Source of the DNA: Miscanthus floridulus
Lineage: Eukaryota > Streptophyta > Magnoliopsida > Poales > Poaceae
Assembly: GCF_019320115.1 (NCBI RefSeq)
Contig: NC_089584.1
Coordinates: forward strand, 103,965,111-104,029,110
DNA length: 64,000 bases
Direction of reading: 5' to 3'
Below are positions 44,387 to 55,181 of the stretch, one piece after another. The notes below the pieces were generated by a model. It was given only the letters and a program-made list of their open reading frames with translations, made no database searches and was not told the DNA's origin. Within the stretch, counting starts at the first letter, position 1. Each line of letters begins with the position of its first letter. A program made the translations under genes and the position numbers.

Positions 44387-44661
44387 GGGCCCCGTTTAGT
44401 TCGCCCGATCCGGCGACGCTGAAACACTGTAGCTACACCGCAGCTACAGTGTCGTTTTGTTTTTATTTGGTAATAATTGTCCAATCGTTGACTAATTAGG
44501 CTCAAAACGTTCGTCTCGCAAAGTACAACCAAACTGTGCAATTAGTTTTTGATTTCGTCAATATTTAGTACTCCATGCATGTACCGTAAATTTGATGTGA
44601 CGGGAAATCTTCTTTTTGCATAGTATCAAAATTTGGAATTGGGGGCAACTAAACAAGGGCC
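44387..44661. repeat. Tourist-like MITE (GGGCCCCGTTTAGTT ends)
   Basis: Ends GGGCCCCGTTTAGTT and AACTAAACAAGGGCC are inverted. The core contains GACTAATTAGGCTCAAAACG and TTCGTCTCGCAAA, shared with copies at 51826, 54171 and 60423. No clear TSD. Confidence 0.7.
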
Positions 44662-46424
44662 TGGATGCATGGCTGGATCTCCTCTGCTTTAATCACCGGC
44701 ACGTTCAGTTCAGTTTTATTAATATCTAGCTCCGTTCCTAATTTATGGCCCGTTAGGCAGGCTGAACTGTCCGGAGACGTACGTTTGGCGTGACGGATCT
44801 GGCACATGTGTGTTTGATTTGGCAAATTGGGCATGTACGTTCGTTTCGTACGACTAAGTTTAGAACAACACAGCACGCTCTACCTACAGTGTACGTACAG
44901 AGGTCGTAGCACTTATCCTACCCTATAAATCATTGGCACGGATCATTACTCGTCAACCGTTTATTAACAACGGGAAAAGAAAAAGAAAAAAAAGAGCTCT
45001 CAAGCGAGCACGTGTTGCTGGAGTCCACCAAGTAAATCCATGCGTTACCAACTCAAAAGGTCCAAGCGGGAGCGAGCTCGTGGCTGAATTTAACCAAGTC
45101 CGGTCTGCGATTTTGCTGGCTCCCGGCGACGACCGATGCTTGCGTTTCAGAGTTGAACTGACCTGAAGAACTAACTACTCCTAGTTCAGAAACAAACTGC
45201 ACCGTAAAAGACTAGCGCCCGTCCGCGGTACGCAAATCACGCACGAGCCGAACTGAGAGACTGGGCGTACAGCCTATCTTTGCTTGGATACTAGTGGAGT
45301 GATACTAGTTGCGCTGAGGTTGGTGCAGTCCGCACCGGATGTTTACGTCCCTGTCAGGCAATCCAACCATAATCAAACCACCACCTTTTCTTCTCCATGC
45401 TGTATATATTTATTTACTCTTAAAAAACAGCACGGGTTCCTTCCCCAGTCTCCCTCGGCAGTTTCTTCTCTCCCGCGACTTTTCACTTGTTCATTTCAGA
45501 TAGGATCTAACCGGGGCGGGGCGGCGTAAGCACTAACGCCAGCGCCGGTGCGCGCGGGCAAACGAACAACGAAGTGGCAGTTGCAATTTGGCACGCCAAG
45601 GCGACCCTTGACAGTGTCCTCTACCGGGCGGCGACTGCATCCGGCTGAGATTTTTATTCACTCACCATGCTCAGTGGCCAGTGCCAGTAGGCAAAGTAGT
45701 TTATCGTCTCCCGGATGCACATGCTGACATGCAAGCACGCACCTTCTCCGATCCTGCAGAGATCAGATCACTACTAGTATACACGGTAGTAGTAGGCAAA
45801 GTGAAGTTACCCACCCTCCCAGAGTGGCCACCTTCTCCAAGGAGAGTGCAGTGCAGGTTCTATCTGGTCGGAGGGAGGCGCGGCGCGGACGAAAGAAAGA
45901 CTCCGAGCCGCCGCCGGCGAGCCTGATAGATAGATATGCCGAGTGCGTACGTCACAGCGGGCGTCACCGACGTGCCCAACGCATCACCATCGCATCACCT
46001 TGCGGCATCACAGATGCTCCGGCGGGCAAAGCACGTTTCGCTGTTACCTGTCACCATCGTCCAATGGTTCGGCCGTTTCAGTTGCCCTCCTTGCTCCACG
46101 TAGCCCAAACTTAAATGACTAGAGTTTACATTGCTAAAATTTACTCGTGTATTATCTGGATATACGGACTGCTAGGAGCGACTAACAACTAATTAGTTTT
46201 ACGCTAAAAACTACTCTACATTTAACGCCATCCGTTTGGATGACTGACATCCCTTGTGTCAAGTCTTAGCGAGTGACGCAATCAGTGGGCTGAGGGCGAT
46301 CGGACGATCCTTCGTCGGCTGACCTGTGCACGAGAATCCTGCTGTTCAACAACTGCCATCGCCCATCTTCTCAGGTCAAATCTCCGTTGCTACGACGACC
46401 TTCAACCCGTTCGGTCGGTCGATT

Positions 46425-46505
46425 ATGATAGTGGATTATAAGCTGGAATAGTATTTATTTCTCACACCAAACCGATCAGCAGTAAATAATCTACGATCGT
46501 TTACG
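46425..46505. repeat. Short MITE remnant
   Basis: GATTATAAGCTGGAATAGTATTTATTTCTCACACCAAACC-like core (first 20 bases: GATTATAAGCTGGAATAGTA), related to the family at 44155. Confidence 0.45.
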
Positions 46506-47891
46506 GTCTGCCCAACTAACTGCTTGCTTGGCGCGGAGCAGAAAGATCGTTTCCGCTGCTGCAGCCATGCGTTGTTGACCTGGCAGTTGGACGTACGCCA
46601 CCTACCGAACACCCCACATCACACACACTTGGGTGCCCTTTTGCTCTCCTCCCTAGCTTACACCGATGCATGCAGCATGTAGTAGGGTTCTGGAGGCGGC
46701 CGCGTATGTAAACTAGTCCGCCACGCATTTCCGCTCTCTTGCTCGCTCGCTCTCAAGATTCAAGAAACGCACAAGCGGCAAAGGCGAGCTGCTGAGATGT
46801 GTAAGGTACTCCGTTAGTTAGCGCACAGCAAGGTTGCTGGCGATTTGAGGCTGTCGTGCAGGCCACCGAATTCCTTTTCCTTCGCTGTGGATGGCAGTGA
46901 CCTCGGCTCTGAGGATGACCACAAGTCTGCACTATGGAAACACCAGCTAGCTAGCGCACAAATATCCAGCGATTCTCAGGACTTCAATTACGCAATAGAT
47001 TCTTTGCTGCGGCTTCTATCTTCTTTCTTGTGAAAAAAAAATCATGGTGTACAAACACCAGCAAAGAGTCGCCGTGGAGAACTGGAGAAGAATACTAATA
47101 ACAGATCGATTTTAGGTGACGTAAGAGCTGAGATGGGTGTGGGGAATCAACTACGGGTGGTAGCCTATTTCTGCTGCTGCTGCGGCTAGAAACGAGCACA
47201 GAAGTCTCAAGGAAGAGCTTTCCCAGAGGTCGCGACACGTGCCGGGGTGAGCAAACCTTGACGAACTGTACAGGCTCAAGAGACCTCCTCTCCCATATCT
47301 GTTTCCACGTGTGCCAAGTAGCACCTACTGTATGTATCAAACAAACGTGTACGCCAGCTTCGTTTATTTTTTTATATTTGCATGAGAAGCACACCACCAG
47401 GTTCGGAAGAAAGCGCCACTTGGCCATCGCTTGCATCGCGTATCAGGCATTCAGGCCGCGTGCCAACACGTCCAGACTTATCCAGATAAAGCGGAGTAAT
47501 TTTTCAGTGGCTCAGGCCAGTGTCCCTCGCCGACGAGACCCCACTGGTACGCAGCAGGAGTGCTCCGTTTCGCTAGCTCACTGGAACTCTGCGGCCATCT
47601 AAACAGGCGGAGTTCATCGTTATCAGCTGGAGAATCAGGCGCCGAATATGCGCCGATGGCTGCTCGATGGGTGAGGATTGGTGAACGATTTGTAAATAGT
47701 GGCCAATGTCATGCCCAAAGAAAGGATTTTGCCAGAAATCCCCAGACTGCGATCTGGCCACTACTTTTAGCATGGAATGGCCCCATGGGCAGGGGATGTA
47801 CTCCCGGTCATTCCCAACTCACGCCTCGCCGTCGCCGCCTCGGTCTAGAACTAGAACAATGTTTCTGGAATTGTCGCATCCATCGCACTAG

Positions 47892-49331
47892 TTAGGCAGT
47901 TCTAGAATTTTTTTGTGGACCAATGTGAAACGGATAATCATTTAGCAGAATGAATAGTAGTAGTAGAACAGAAGACAGAGCAAAGAGGGGACAATTTTGC
48001 AGTAAAAAGGACCTTGACATTTCAATATTGTGACAAGCCTCAGTAAGAAATACAGTTGGATTACTGTAAGTACCCCTACACTGCTCTTCCTGCAGCGCAA
48101 CTGACGGAGCAGCAGCTAATCCTACAGCTACAGAACACTCAGGATCATCGCCCTCTGCGTCGGCGTCGATGAAGTCAACCTCTGTTTCCAACACCTCACT
48201 CAGGAGCTGGCACTCGTCTTCGCCGGCCACATCTTTGGTTGGTACCAAATTGGTGGCTTTGGCTTCACATTGCTCACCGAGCACTTCAATCCAGTCGCCT
48301 TCTTCGGAATCCCAGTCCGGCAAGGCCGAGCAGGGGCAGGCCAATGCCTTGATTCTCTGGGCGGGGCTCTCTGACACGTCGCCCTCGTCATCGGAGTCAT
48401 CGTCGGCGTCGGATTCCCAGAGCGCGGCGTCCAGCGTGCTCTTGGGAGACACCCGCCATTCCGCCGCCGCCGCAGCCCCCTCCTCCGCCTTGACGCCGGC
48501 TCCAGCTGACGCCAGGAACGGGTGCTCCAAGAGCTGCGCCGCCGTGCACCGGTCGCGCGGGTTCCTCGCGAAGCAGCAGCGGGCCAAGAAGTCCCTGGCC
48601 TCGGCCGACATCCACGCGGGCACCTCCGGCACGGCGTCGGTGTACCCGATCCGGTGCACGGCCGCGGGGACGCTGTCCACCACGCCGCTCCACGGCGCGC
48701 GGCCCGTGGCCATCTCGACGACGGTGCACCCGAGCGCCCAGACGTCGGCGGCGGGGCCCTGCTCCTCCCCGCGCGCCACCTCGGGCGCCATGAACGCCGG
48801 CGTGCCGCCGATGATGGGGCGCGCGGAGGCGGAGGCGGAGCCCACCGCCCTGGCGCACCCGAAGTCCGCGAGCTTGGCGCGGCCGTCGGCGCCGACCACG
48901 ACGTTCCGCGCCTTGACGTCCCCGTGCACGAGCGACCGCGCGTGGAGGTACGCCAGGCCCCGCGCCACGTCCGCGGCGTACGCGGCCACCGCGCGCTCGT
49001 CGTCGCCGATGCGCCCCCCGCCGCCGCTGCTCCGAGCCGCCGCGTCCGCGAGCGAGCCCCCCGGCGCGAACTCGAGGAGCAGCTGGCAGCCCCCGTCCGG
49101 CGCGGCGCGGACGCCCAGGCAGGGGACGATGTGCGGGGACCGGAGCGCGGACAGGATGCTCCCCTCGCGCCGCAGGTGCTCGGCCGCCGCCGTCCCCGCG
49201 GGCGCGGACTTGACCGCGAAGAGCGCGCCCGAGGCACCGTCGGCGGCGAGCGACACCACCGCGCCCGACGCGCCGCGGCCGAGCGTGCGGACGCGCGTCC
49301 ACCGGCCGCTGATGACCGCTGCTGTTGCCAT
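47892..49331 (-). CDS. MAP kinase kinase kinase, MAPKKK17/18-like (kinase B)
   Basis: A single-exon serine/threonine kinase of 479 aa. Kinase domain at residues 14-275: GRGASG (18-23), Lys41, Glu56, HGDVKARN with Asp138, DFG at 156-158, GGTPAFMAPE, DVWALGC. It is non-RD (HGD). C-terminal motifs: SPKSTLD from 295 and LPDWDSEEGDWIEVLGE at 337-353. The final 40 residues hold a strongly hydrophobic run (449-463, LFALSSVLLLLFILL) and a short polar end, which would suit a tail anchor; kinase A has none. The start ATG at 49331 matches the N-terminus of kinase A in position. A TATA box lies about 120 bp upstream and ABRE-like sites about 370-400 bp upstream. A plus-strand frame over 48169-49431 is a shadow caused by high GC at codon position 3. 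MAPKKK activity on an MKK3-type partner is inferred from the family. Confidence 0.92.
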   Translation of the reverse strand: MATAAVISGRWTRVRTLGRGASGAVVSLAADGASGALFAVKSAPAGTAAAEHLRREGSILSALRSPHIVPCLGVRAAPDGGCQLLLEFAPGGSLADAAARSSGGGGRIGDDERAVAAYAADVARGLAYLHARSLVHGDVKARNVVVGADGRAKLADFGCARAVGSASASARPIIGGTPAFMAPEVARGEEQGPAADVWALGCTVVEMATGRAPWSGVVDSVPAAVHRIGYTDAVPEVPAWMSAEARDFLARCCFARNPRDRCTAAQLLEHPFLASAGAGVKAEEGAAAAAEWRVSPKSTLDAALWESDADDDSDDEGDVSESPAQRIKALACPCSALPDWDSEEGDWIEVLGEQCEAKATNLVPTKDVAGEDECQLLSEVLETEVDFIDADAEGDDPECSVAVGLAAAPSVALQEEQCRGTYSNPTVFLTEACHNIEMSRSFLLQNCPLFALSSVLLLLFILLNDYPFHIGPQKNSRTA

Positions 49332-49450
49332 GGCGCTTTCTGCTTCTGCTTATCTCCTTCTCCTGTTTTCTAATCAGTTGGCTCGCTTCGGCCGAATTTT
49401 TGGTTTGTGCGATTTGCTGCCGCTTGTTTGAACTTGAAGTGGAGCGCGCG

Positions 49451-49460
49451 TATATTTATA
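49451..49460 (-). promoter_or_regulatory. TATA box of kinase B
   Basis: TATAAATATA on minus, 120 bp upstream of the ATG. Confidence 0.65.
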
Positions 49461-49698
49461 AGACGGTGGGGGGCCGCGAGCGAAAACACATCTCCTGTGT
49501 GGTGTTGTGCCTCCCATCCGTACACGATGATTCCATTTCCGTAGCGATTCCTCCGCGGCCGCGGGGCTGTGGCGTGGAAAGCATGCGCGGGGGACCTACG
49601 CGGGCGAACAGGACTGGCGTGTGGACCCTCACGCGGCAGCAGCGGCATGCCCATGCCCTTGGGGAGGAGCTGCGCCTGCGGAGGGCCTAGGGACGGTA

Positions 49699-49727
49699 AC
49701 GTGGCTGGTTTGGCGCGGGAGCACGTG
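49699..49727 (-). promoter_or_regulatory. ABRE-like cluster upstream of kinase B
   Basis: ACGTGGC at 49699-49705 (on plus) and palindromic CACGTG at 49722-49727, 17 bp apart. Paired ABRE cores are typical of ABA-responsive promoters; use here is inferred. Confidence 0.5.
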
Positions 49728-49739
49728 GGGAATTTTCTG

Positions 49740-51820
49740 GTTTTGGGCGGGGGAACTGGAAAACGAGTGTCACTGCTTGTCTCACGTTTTTGTACTGGCT
49801 TCGACTACCAATTCACGCACGTCCGGTTCGTGACGATAATTTGATCCGGATTTTCATCATCATTTAATGGAAATCCAATCCACTCGGGTAGGGATTACAA
49901 TCGGTGGTTGGAATCTGATCGGCCTGGCTCACTCGGGTAATGCCTGTGCGTCGTACCGGGTTAACAATATTTGTAAAATAAGCGAAAATTTGTTTGTGCT
50001 ACCGGTTGCATTGGGTAAAATATCATGTTTTTTTGAGGATTTTTTTTTGTTATTTTGTGAAGCAATCAGGGTAATATATGAAATTACGTACGAATCTAAA
50101 GTGCTACAAATGGCATAGGTATGGAACCAACAAAATGTTGATGTTATAAGTATGGGACCAGCAAGAAGTTAATGGAAGTAAAAAAAATTACTCTATTCAC
50201 ATTTCAATCTTTTTAATTTTTTTATGGACCACAGAATGCGCGAAATAGGTAGCCATACTTTCACTGCAAGAATAACTTTACTTTGTTCCTCGTTTTTCTA
50301 AATGTACTATAAATTTTCCTACTTTATTAATTAACAAAATTGGCATAAGCTCGTTCCCATTCGTTGAAATAAAATATATAACTACCAAGTGGGTGTTAGA
50401 AGGTATAATTTAAACTCGGAGTAGTATATAAAATAGATGGCTAGTGTTTTGCTAAAGTAAATCATTTTGGACAAGTAAATGAGAGGAGTTTTATGTTTTT
50501 GCGTTGATTGTGGAATTTATCGTATATGAAAAACTATTTGTAAAGTCCAGGTGGGAGAAAAGAAAGTACTACCGTGGCCTCCAAGGAAGGCCGGGCCAAC
50601 TGACCCTCGGTACTACTCAAAAAGAACTGACGTGTCTGATCGCAGATTCCTGTCCGAGTCCTTCCCAGAGTGAGAGTTCGATCATATTTTTTAAACAGGA
50701 GATTTTGTTCGGTCGAGTACTTTTCAGAGTCGTACTGTATTTTAGTCCGATTGTTGAAGTCCAGGTGGGAGAAAAGAGTACTACTCAGAAAAGAACTGAA
50801 GTGTCCGATCGTAGAGTCCGGTCCAAGTGCTTCCCACAGTGAGTCCGATCGTATTTTTTTAGGTTTTTGGGCGTGTCTACTTTGTGCTCGAGCGATTTAG
50901 AAGGTCCTGGCGCTCGAGTGTTAGATGGGTGAGAAACACTCGATTGGCTGCAAAATTGGAACCACGGTAGAATCGAGTGATTTGAGGCCCTAAAACACTT
51001 GATTCTCATAACCATAGGATTTAGATCAAATGATCAAAATTAATGCAAAAAGAACATATAAAATAAAAAAAATACTTAGATTATTTTTATGAAAGCCAAA
51101 TTGAAAGATTTCAAAGAGAACAAAATAAAGCAAAAACATTAGCAAGGTTATTTCTATGGACGCCAAATTAAAAATTTTAAAAAAGAAACCAAATAAAACA
51201 TATAGAAAAAAAGCTAAAAAATAATCAGATAACTATTCGAGTAATTTTAACCATTCTTATTTACGAAAAGTCAATTTACACCAATTAAACACAGAACTTA
51301 CGTCTAAGTAAAAATAGTAAAATATGTTTTAATAAGATATAATCTGCTTGTATAAAAAAATAAATCTGCATGCATGTGTATAGGGGCTGATGTGACCACC
51401 CCGAGCCAGAGGCCCGCAACCCGCAACCGCACGCACAAGATCGGACGGATACTCGAATCGAGTGAGGGAAGCCCCAAAAAATACTCGGGCAAGGTATAGC
51501 TTTCCTGTTTTTTTAACCGGGGATTTTGTTCTTGATGTAAGTTTTTTTTCCTAGCCTGGTCCAGTAATTTCTAGAGTCCGATCGTCTTTTAGTCCGACTG
51601 TAGAGATCTTTTTTCAATTATAGAGATTTTTTTACCAGAGATTTTGTTTCCGCGGTAGAGTCCGATCGTATTTAGATTTTGTTCAGGCGGTAGATATTTT
51701 TTCCGGTCCGGTCGTTTTTTTAGATGTTATGGCTTCATCTACTCCGTACGTCACAACGTACGATGATTGACTATGGTCGTCTAGCTAATAACCCTGAGGT
51801 GATGGCGGTGACATCTCTTA
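49740..51820. other. AT-rich spacer upstream of kinase B
   Basis: No gene seen. It contains a diverged direct repeat (50533-50865), and from about 51480 to 51720 repeated motifs such as GAGATTTTGTT and GAGTCCGATCGT also present in that repeat, suggesting an unrecognised repeat family. Confidence 0.45.
50533..50865. repeat. Diverged direct repeat, two units
   Basis: AAGTCCAGGTGGGAGAAAAG begins at about 50535 and again at about 50758. Both are followed by ACTACTCA, AAAGAACTGA, GTGTCxGATCG, CTTCCCA and TCGATCxTATTTTTT-like motifs. Confidence 0.65.
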
Positions 51821-51825
51821 GGCCT

Positions 51826-52061
51826 AGGCCTGGTTTAAATCCAAGCCGTAAAATTTTGGACGTCACATGGTTAGTTGCATGTGTTACTGTAGCACCACGT
51901 TATTAAATTATGAACTAATTAGACTTAAAAGATTCGTCTCGTAAATTAGTCGTAAACTATATAATTAATTATTTTTTAGTTTATATTTAATACTTTATAC
52001 ATGTGTCTAAATATTTGATGTGATAGAAAGTAAACTTTAAAGGAGGACCTGGACCAGGCCT
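51826..52061. repeat. Tourist-like MITE copy
   Basis: From AGGCCTGGTTTAAAT to GGACCAGGCCT. The core GAACTAATTAGACTTAAAAG and ATTCGTCTCGTAAAT matches the family at 44387. Confidence 0.65.
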
Positions 52062-52605
52062 CTTAGTTTTGTGTAGCATGTGGGAACAACGTACGCCGTC
52101 CGAGACAAGTTACTAGTTGACATGGGGTCAGCACTTGCGTGCTGCGCACTTTGCGTTGTTGGATACTGTTGTTGATGCGCTCCATACCATACCCATGCCC
52201 GGAGGCCACTGGCCTTTGTCCCATCCGAAGCGCCCCCATCTCTGGACCTCTCTATGCTTAACACCCTCGACTGGTGGGTGGCTTGGGCACTACGGCCCAT
52301 TTGGCCGGTCTCCGGCGGCTCCGGCTTCCGTCTATTGGCTCGTGGGCGGTCGATACCTGGCTACTGTTCATCGGAGCTATTTTTCTCTCTCCTCCTTTTC
52401 TTTCTCACTGACACCACTAGAGCCGGAGAAGCTCGTTTTTCTGGCTCCGCGGCTCCGGCTCCTGTATGCACCTATCGGCCTGTGGACGGCCGACACCCGG
52501 CTACAGTGCAGGAGCTGGAGCCCGCGGAAGCCCGACCAAAGGGGGTCTACATATGAAACATCTTCCCGAGTCCTCACGCGGATCGGGCCTAGGAGCTCAC
52601 AAGTC

Positions 52606-52780
52606 TAAGTGACGTCTTCGAAGCAGGTCCGAACGACGTCACTCGAAGGAGAAGACTCGGATTGCTGGCTGGGAGATTGATCCGAACATTTGGTTTGGCT
52701 TGACACTGAACACAGTGACGTCTTCGAAGCAGGCCCGAGTGACGTCACTCGAGGGAGAAGACTCGGATTGCTGGCTGAAC
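52606..52780. repeat. Two-unit direct repeat with bZIP-type palindromes
   Basis: A block of about 65 bp, from AGTGACGTCTTCGAAGCAGG to GATTGCTGGCTG, occurs at about 52608 and 52714. In the second unit CGAGTGACGTCACTCG (52736-52751) is a perfect 16-bp palindrome around TGACGTCA; the first unit has it mutated. Confidence 0.75.
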
Positions 52781-52817
52781 AATATGTTTTGAGTGGAACT
52801 CCATACTGTTGGAATCG

Positions 52818-52940
52818 TACTTTCAGCATGTTCACTTGTTGGTTTCAGCCAGGGCTTATCAGTCAGCCAACAGTGTTTTCTCTCACAACAAACCAGCACC
52901 AGCCGAGCTTATCAGCTCAGGAACCAACCATCGAATAGGC
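52818..52940. repeat. MITE, 'CTCACAACAAACCAGC' family
   Basis: From TGTTCACTTGTTGGTTTCAG to AACCATCGAATAGG, with the core GTGTTTTCTCTCACAACAAA. Inverted ends are diverged. Confidence 0.6.
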
Positions 52941-53278
52941 TCTTTCTATCATTGTTGGATGCACGTTATTTTAACTCGTAGGAGGACAAGTCATAAGCTA
53001 GGACTAGGGTACAGGGAGGGACGTGGGGGCATTGTAGAAAGTAAGGAAAGAGGTTGGAAGAATCCATATCTCTTTAATATATTATGATGCATACATACAC
53101 ATAGATAAGTTGTTATGAGGTGTCTTACAATTGTATACTCTTCTACTTGCCAAAACAAATATGTGCTATAAGCTTATACACGAAGCTTTATTATAAATTT
53201 ACACACAAAAGATGTATTATGATTTTTATCAAAGAATAGAAATTACAAGTACGGAAATTCTAAAAATGAGCGTTTTAG

Positions 53279-53680
53279 AGCATCTCCAAGAGTTTCCAAA
53301 ACAATCTCTCAATCTATGATTTTTGGCAAGATTGAAAAAACACACATCTCCAACAACTCACAATCTTTTGGCGCTTGAAAAAATCGACGCCGTCGTACGG
53401 ATAAATACGCGCGCGTATCTATTGCGCCAATCTAAGATGGAAGGAGGTGATAAAAGAATAAGAAGTAGGACAGGGCTTTTCATACAAATGTACATGAGAG
53501 AAATAAAGTATAAAAATAGTTAGGGTGATCCACAAATAGTTCAGAATTTCAGATGCAAAATTACCTTCTATCTTTTAGTAGCGATATTTTGAAAAAACAA
53601 TGTTGAAGGATTTTTTTTTTACGAGTAGGGAAACTCATTAGTTTACCAAGTGATTTTTTACAAACTATTGGAGATGCTTT
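53279..53680. repeat. MITE with AGCATCTCCAA inverted ends
   Basis: Left end GAGCATCTCCAAGAGTTT, right end (reversed) AAAGCATCTCCAATAGTTT. About 400 bp, AT-rich, no coding. The superfamily is uncertain (hAT-like is possible); no TSD was resolved. Confidence 0.6.
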
Positions 53681-54170
53681 GGCCCGTCATCACTGAGGCA
53701 CGGGGATAGTCATACATGGGAGGGCAGATTTAAACAGTATTCACTGACCCATTTACAGTGTTTTTTTTCTAACAGTGACCCAGTGAGTAATCAGAGATTT
53801 AACAGTCACCACACACGGTGACCTTGTTCGTGTCGAACTGCCGATACTCGAAAGGCAGTGTCTCCTTCCGCCCGTCATTTCAGATGGCATGGCTCATGAT
53901 TTTGCGACGACAACAACCGGCGGTTCCCTTTGCTGTGAATCCGCGATCAGCCATGTTAGCCAGCTGTGCTACTCACCTGCGAGGCGGATGATGCTGTCAG
54001 CTGGCATGAGGATTACCTACCTGTTGCCGTAGTTGGGACAAGTGTCAGGTCCTCGTACTGTCGTGCACCCTGTGTTTATCTTGTCCTCTCCTTCTGGAAA
54101 GCTACACATGCACTGGTGCTCCGAGTTGCGCTGGCGCTCTGCACTCTCCGGAAAGCCCAATCGATGACTA

Positions 54171-54412
54171 GGCCTCGTTTGGATGCCATCCAAATTCTAA
54201 GTTTTTTCACTCTCTCTTTATCACATCAATTTTTAGCCACTTGCATAGAGTATTAAATGTAGGTAAAAAAATAACTAATTACATAGTTTAGTTGGAAATC
54301 ACGAGATGAATCTTTTGAGCCTAGTTGATCCACGATTAGACAATATTTACCAAATAAGACGAAAGTGGTACTATTTATCGATTTGAAATTTTTTCGTAAT
54401 CTAAACGGGGCC
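54171..54412. repeat. Tourist-like MITE with CTA duplication
   Basis: GGCCTCGTTTGGAT ... ATCTAAACGGGGCC-like ends, flanked on both sides by CTA. Core GAATCTTTTGAGCCTAGTTG. A 3-bp TSD fits PIF/Harbinger. Confidence 0.75.
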
Positions 54413-55181
54413 CTACATTTGGGTCGAACCAGCACGACTGATGATTGTTCAATACGCACCCACCTTTGACACTGCACCTGTTCAAAGGGTAAAGACTACA
54501 GTACTAGAGATTTACCTGGCTGAGCAATTGAGCATTGGCCGGTCAGGTCATGGAAAGTACCAGACCGTTGGTTACTGGCGGCGCCGGACGGCCTGTTCTC
54601 AAATATTGTTGGCTAATGCAGAGAAAGATATTATTTGTTAGCTAAAAAAAATATAACTTATAAATTAAGCGAACGTGGCACGCTAAAGGACGGGAGATGT
54701 CGAGAGAGAGAACACACGTGAAGGCACGCAACTCACACGTACTGTACTATGCGTTCAAAAAAATTATTCGGCCGTGGGCCGTGCTACGTACCGCCGCCTG
54801 CAAGCCGAACGCGAACGCAACAGACGGAGTGGTACACGTATCCGCCGGCCGGCCTCGGCGCGAGATTTATCGGGCAGGCAACGGCAGACGGCAGAGCCTC
54901 CGCGGCTCTTCCTAGCCTGCCTGTGCTGTGCCTGACGACGACACGGCGAGCCACGGAGCCAGATAGTTCGGTGCGCTGCACATTTGTCAGCTGGGTGTTC
55001 ACTTGGACCGTCGTACTACACTACACCGGATTTTTTTCCGTTTCTTCGACGGCAGGCGGTGGATGCAGTCATGCAGATTCTCATGTCTGGTTTGGCGCAA
55101 TCAGCTTGGGTTGAGCTGGTCAGGAAGAGTTCACGCATTTCTCTTCTGGTTCTCCTGCATTGAGCCGGGAGAATTCGCAAA

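Larger units (their letters stand above)
43621..47891. other. Spacer between kinases A and B
   Basis: I see no convincing gene. Contents are small MITEs (44155-44281, 44387-44661, 46425-46505) and mixed sequence. Frames such as 47095-47436 or 47560-47895 do not resemble proteins I know. The last part contains the 3' flank of kinase B. Confidence 0.5.

Noticed and set aside
48169..49431. 420-aa plus-strand frame opposite kinase B (and similar ones opposite kinases A and C)
   Set aside because: High GC at third codon positions keeps antisense frames open; the product is Ser/Ala/Pro/Arg-rich with no domain, while the minus frame is a clear kinase.
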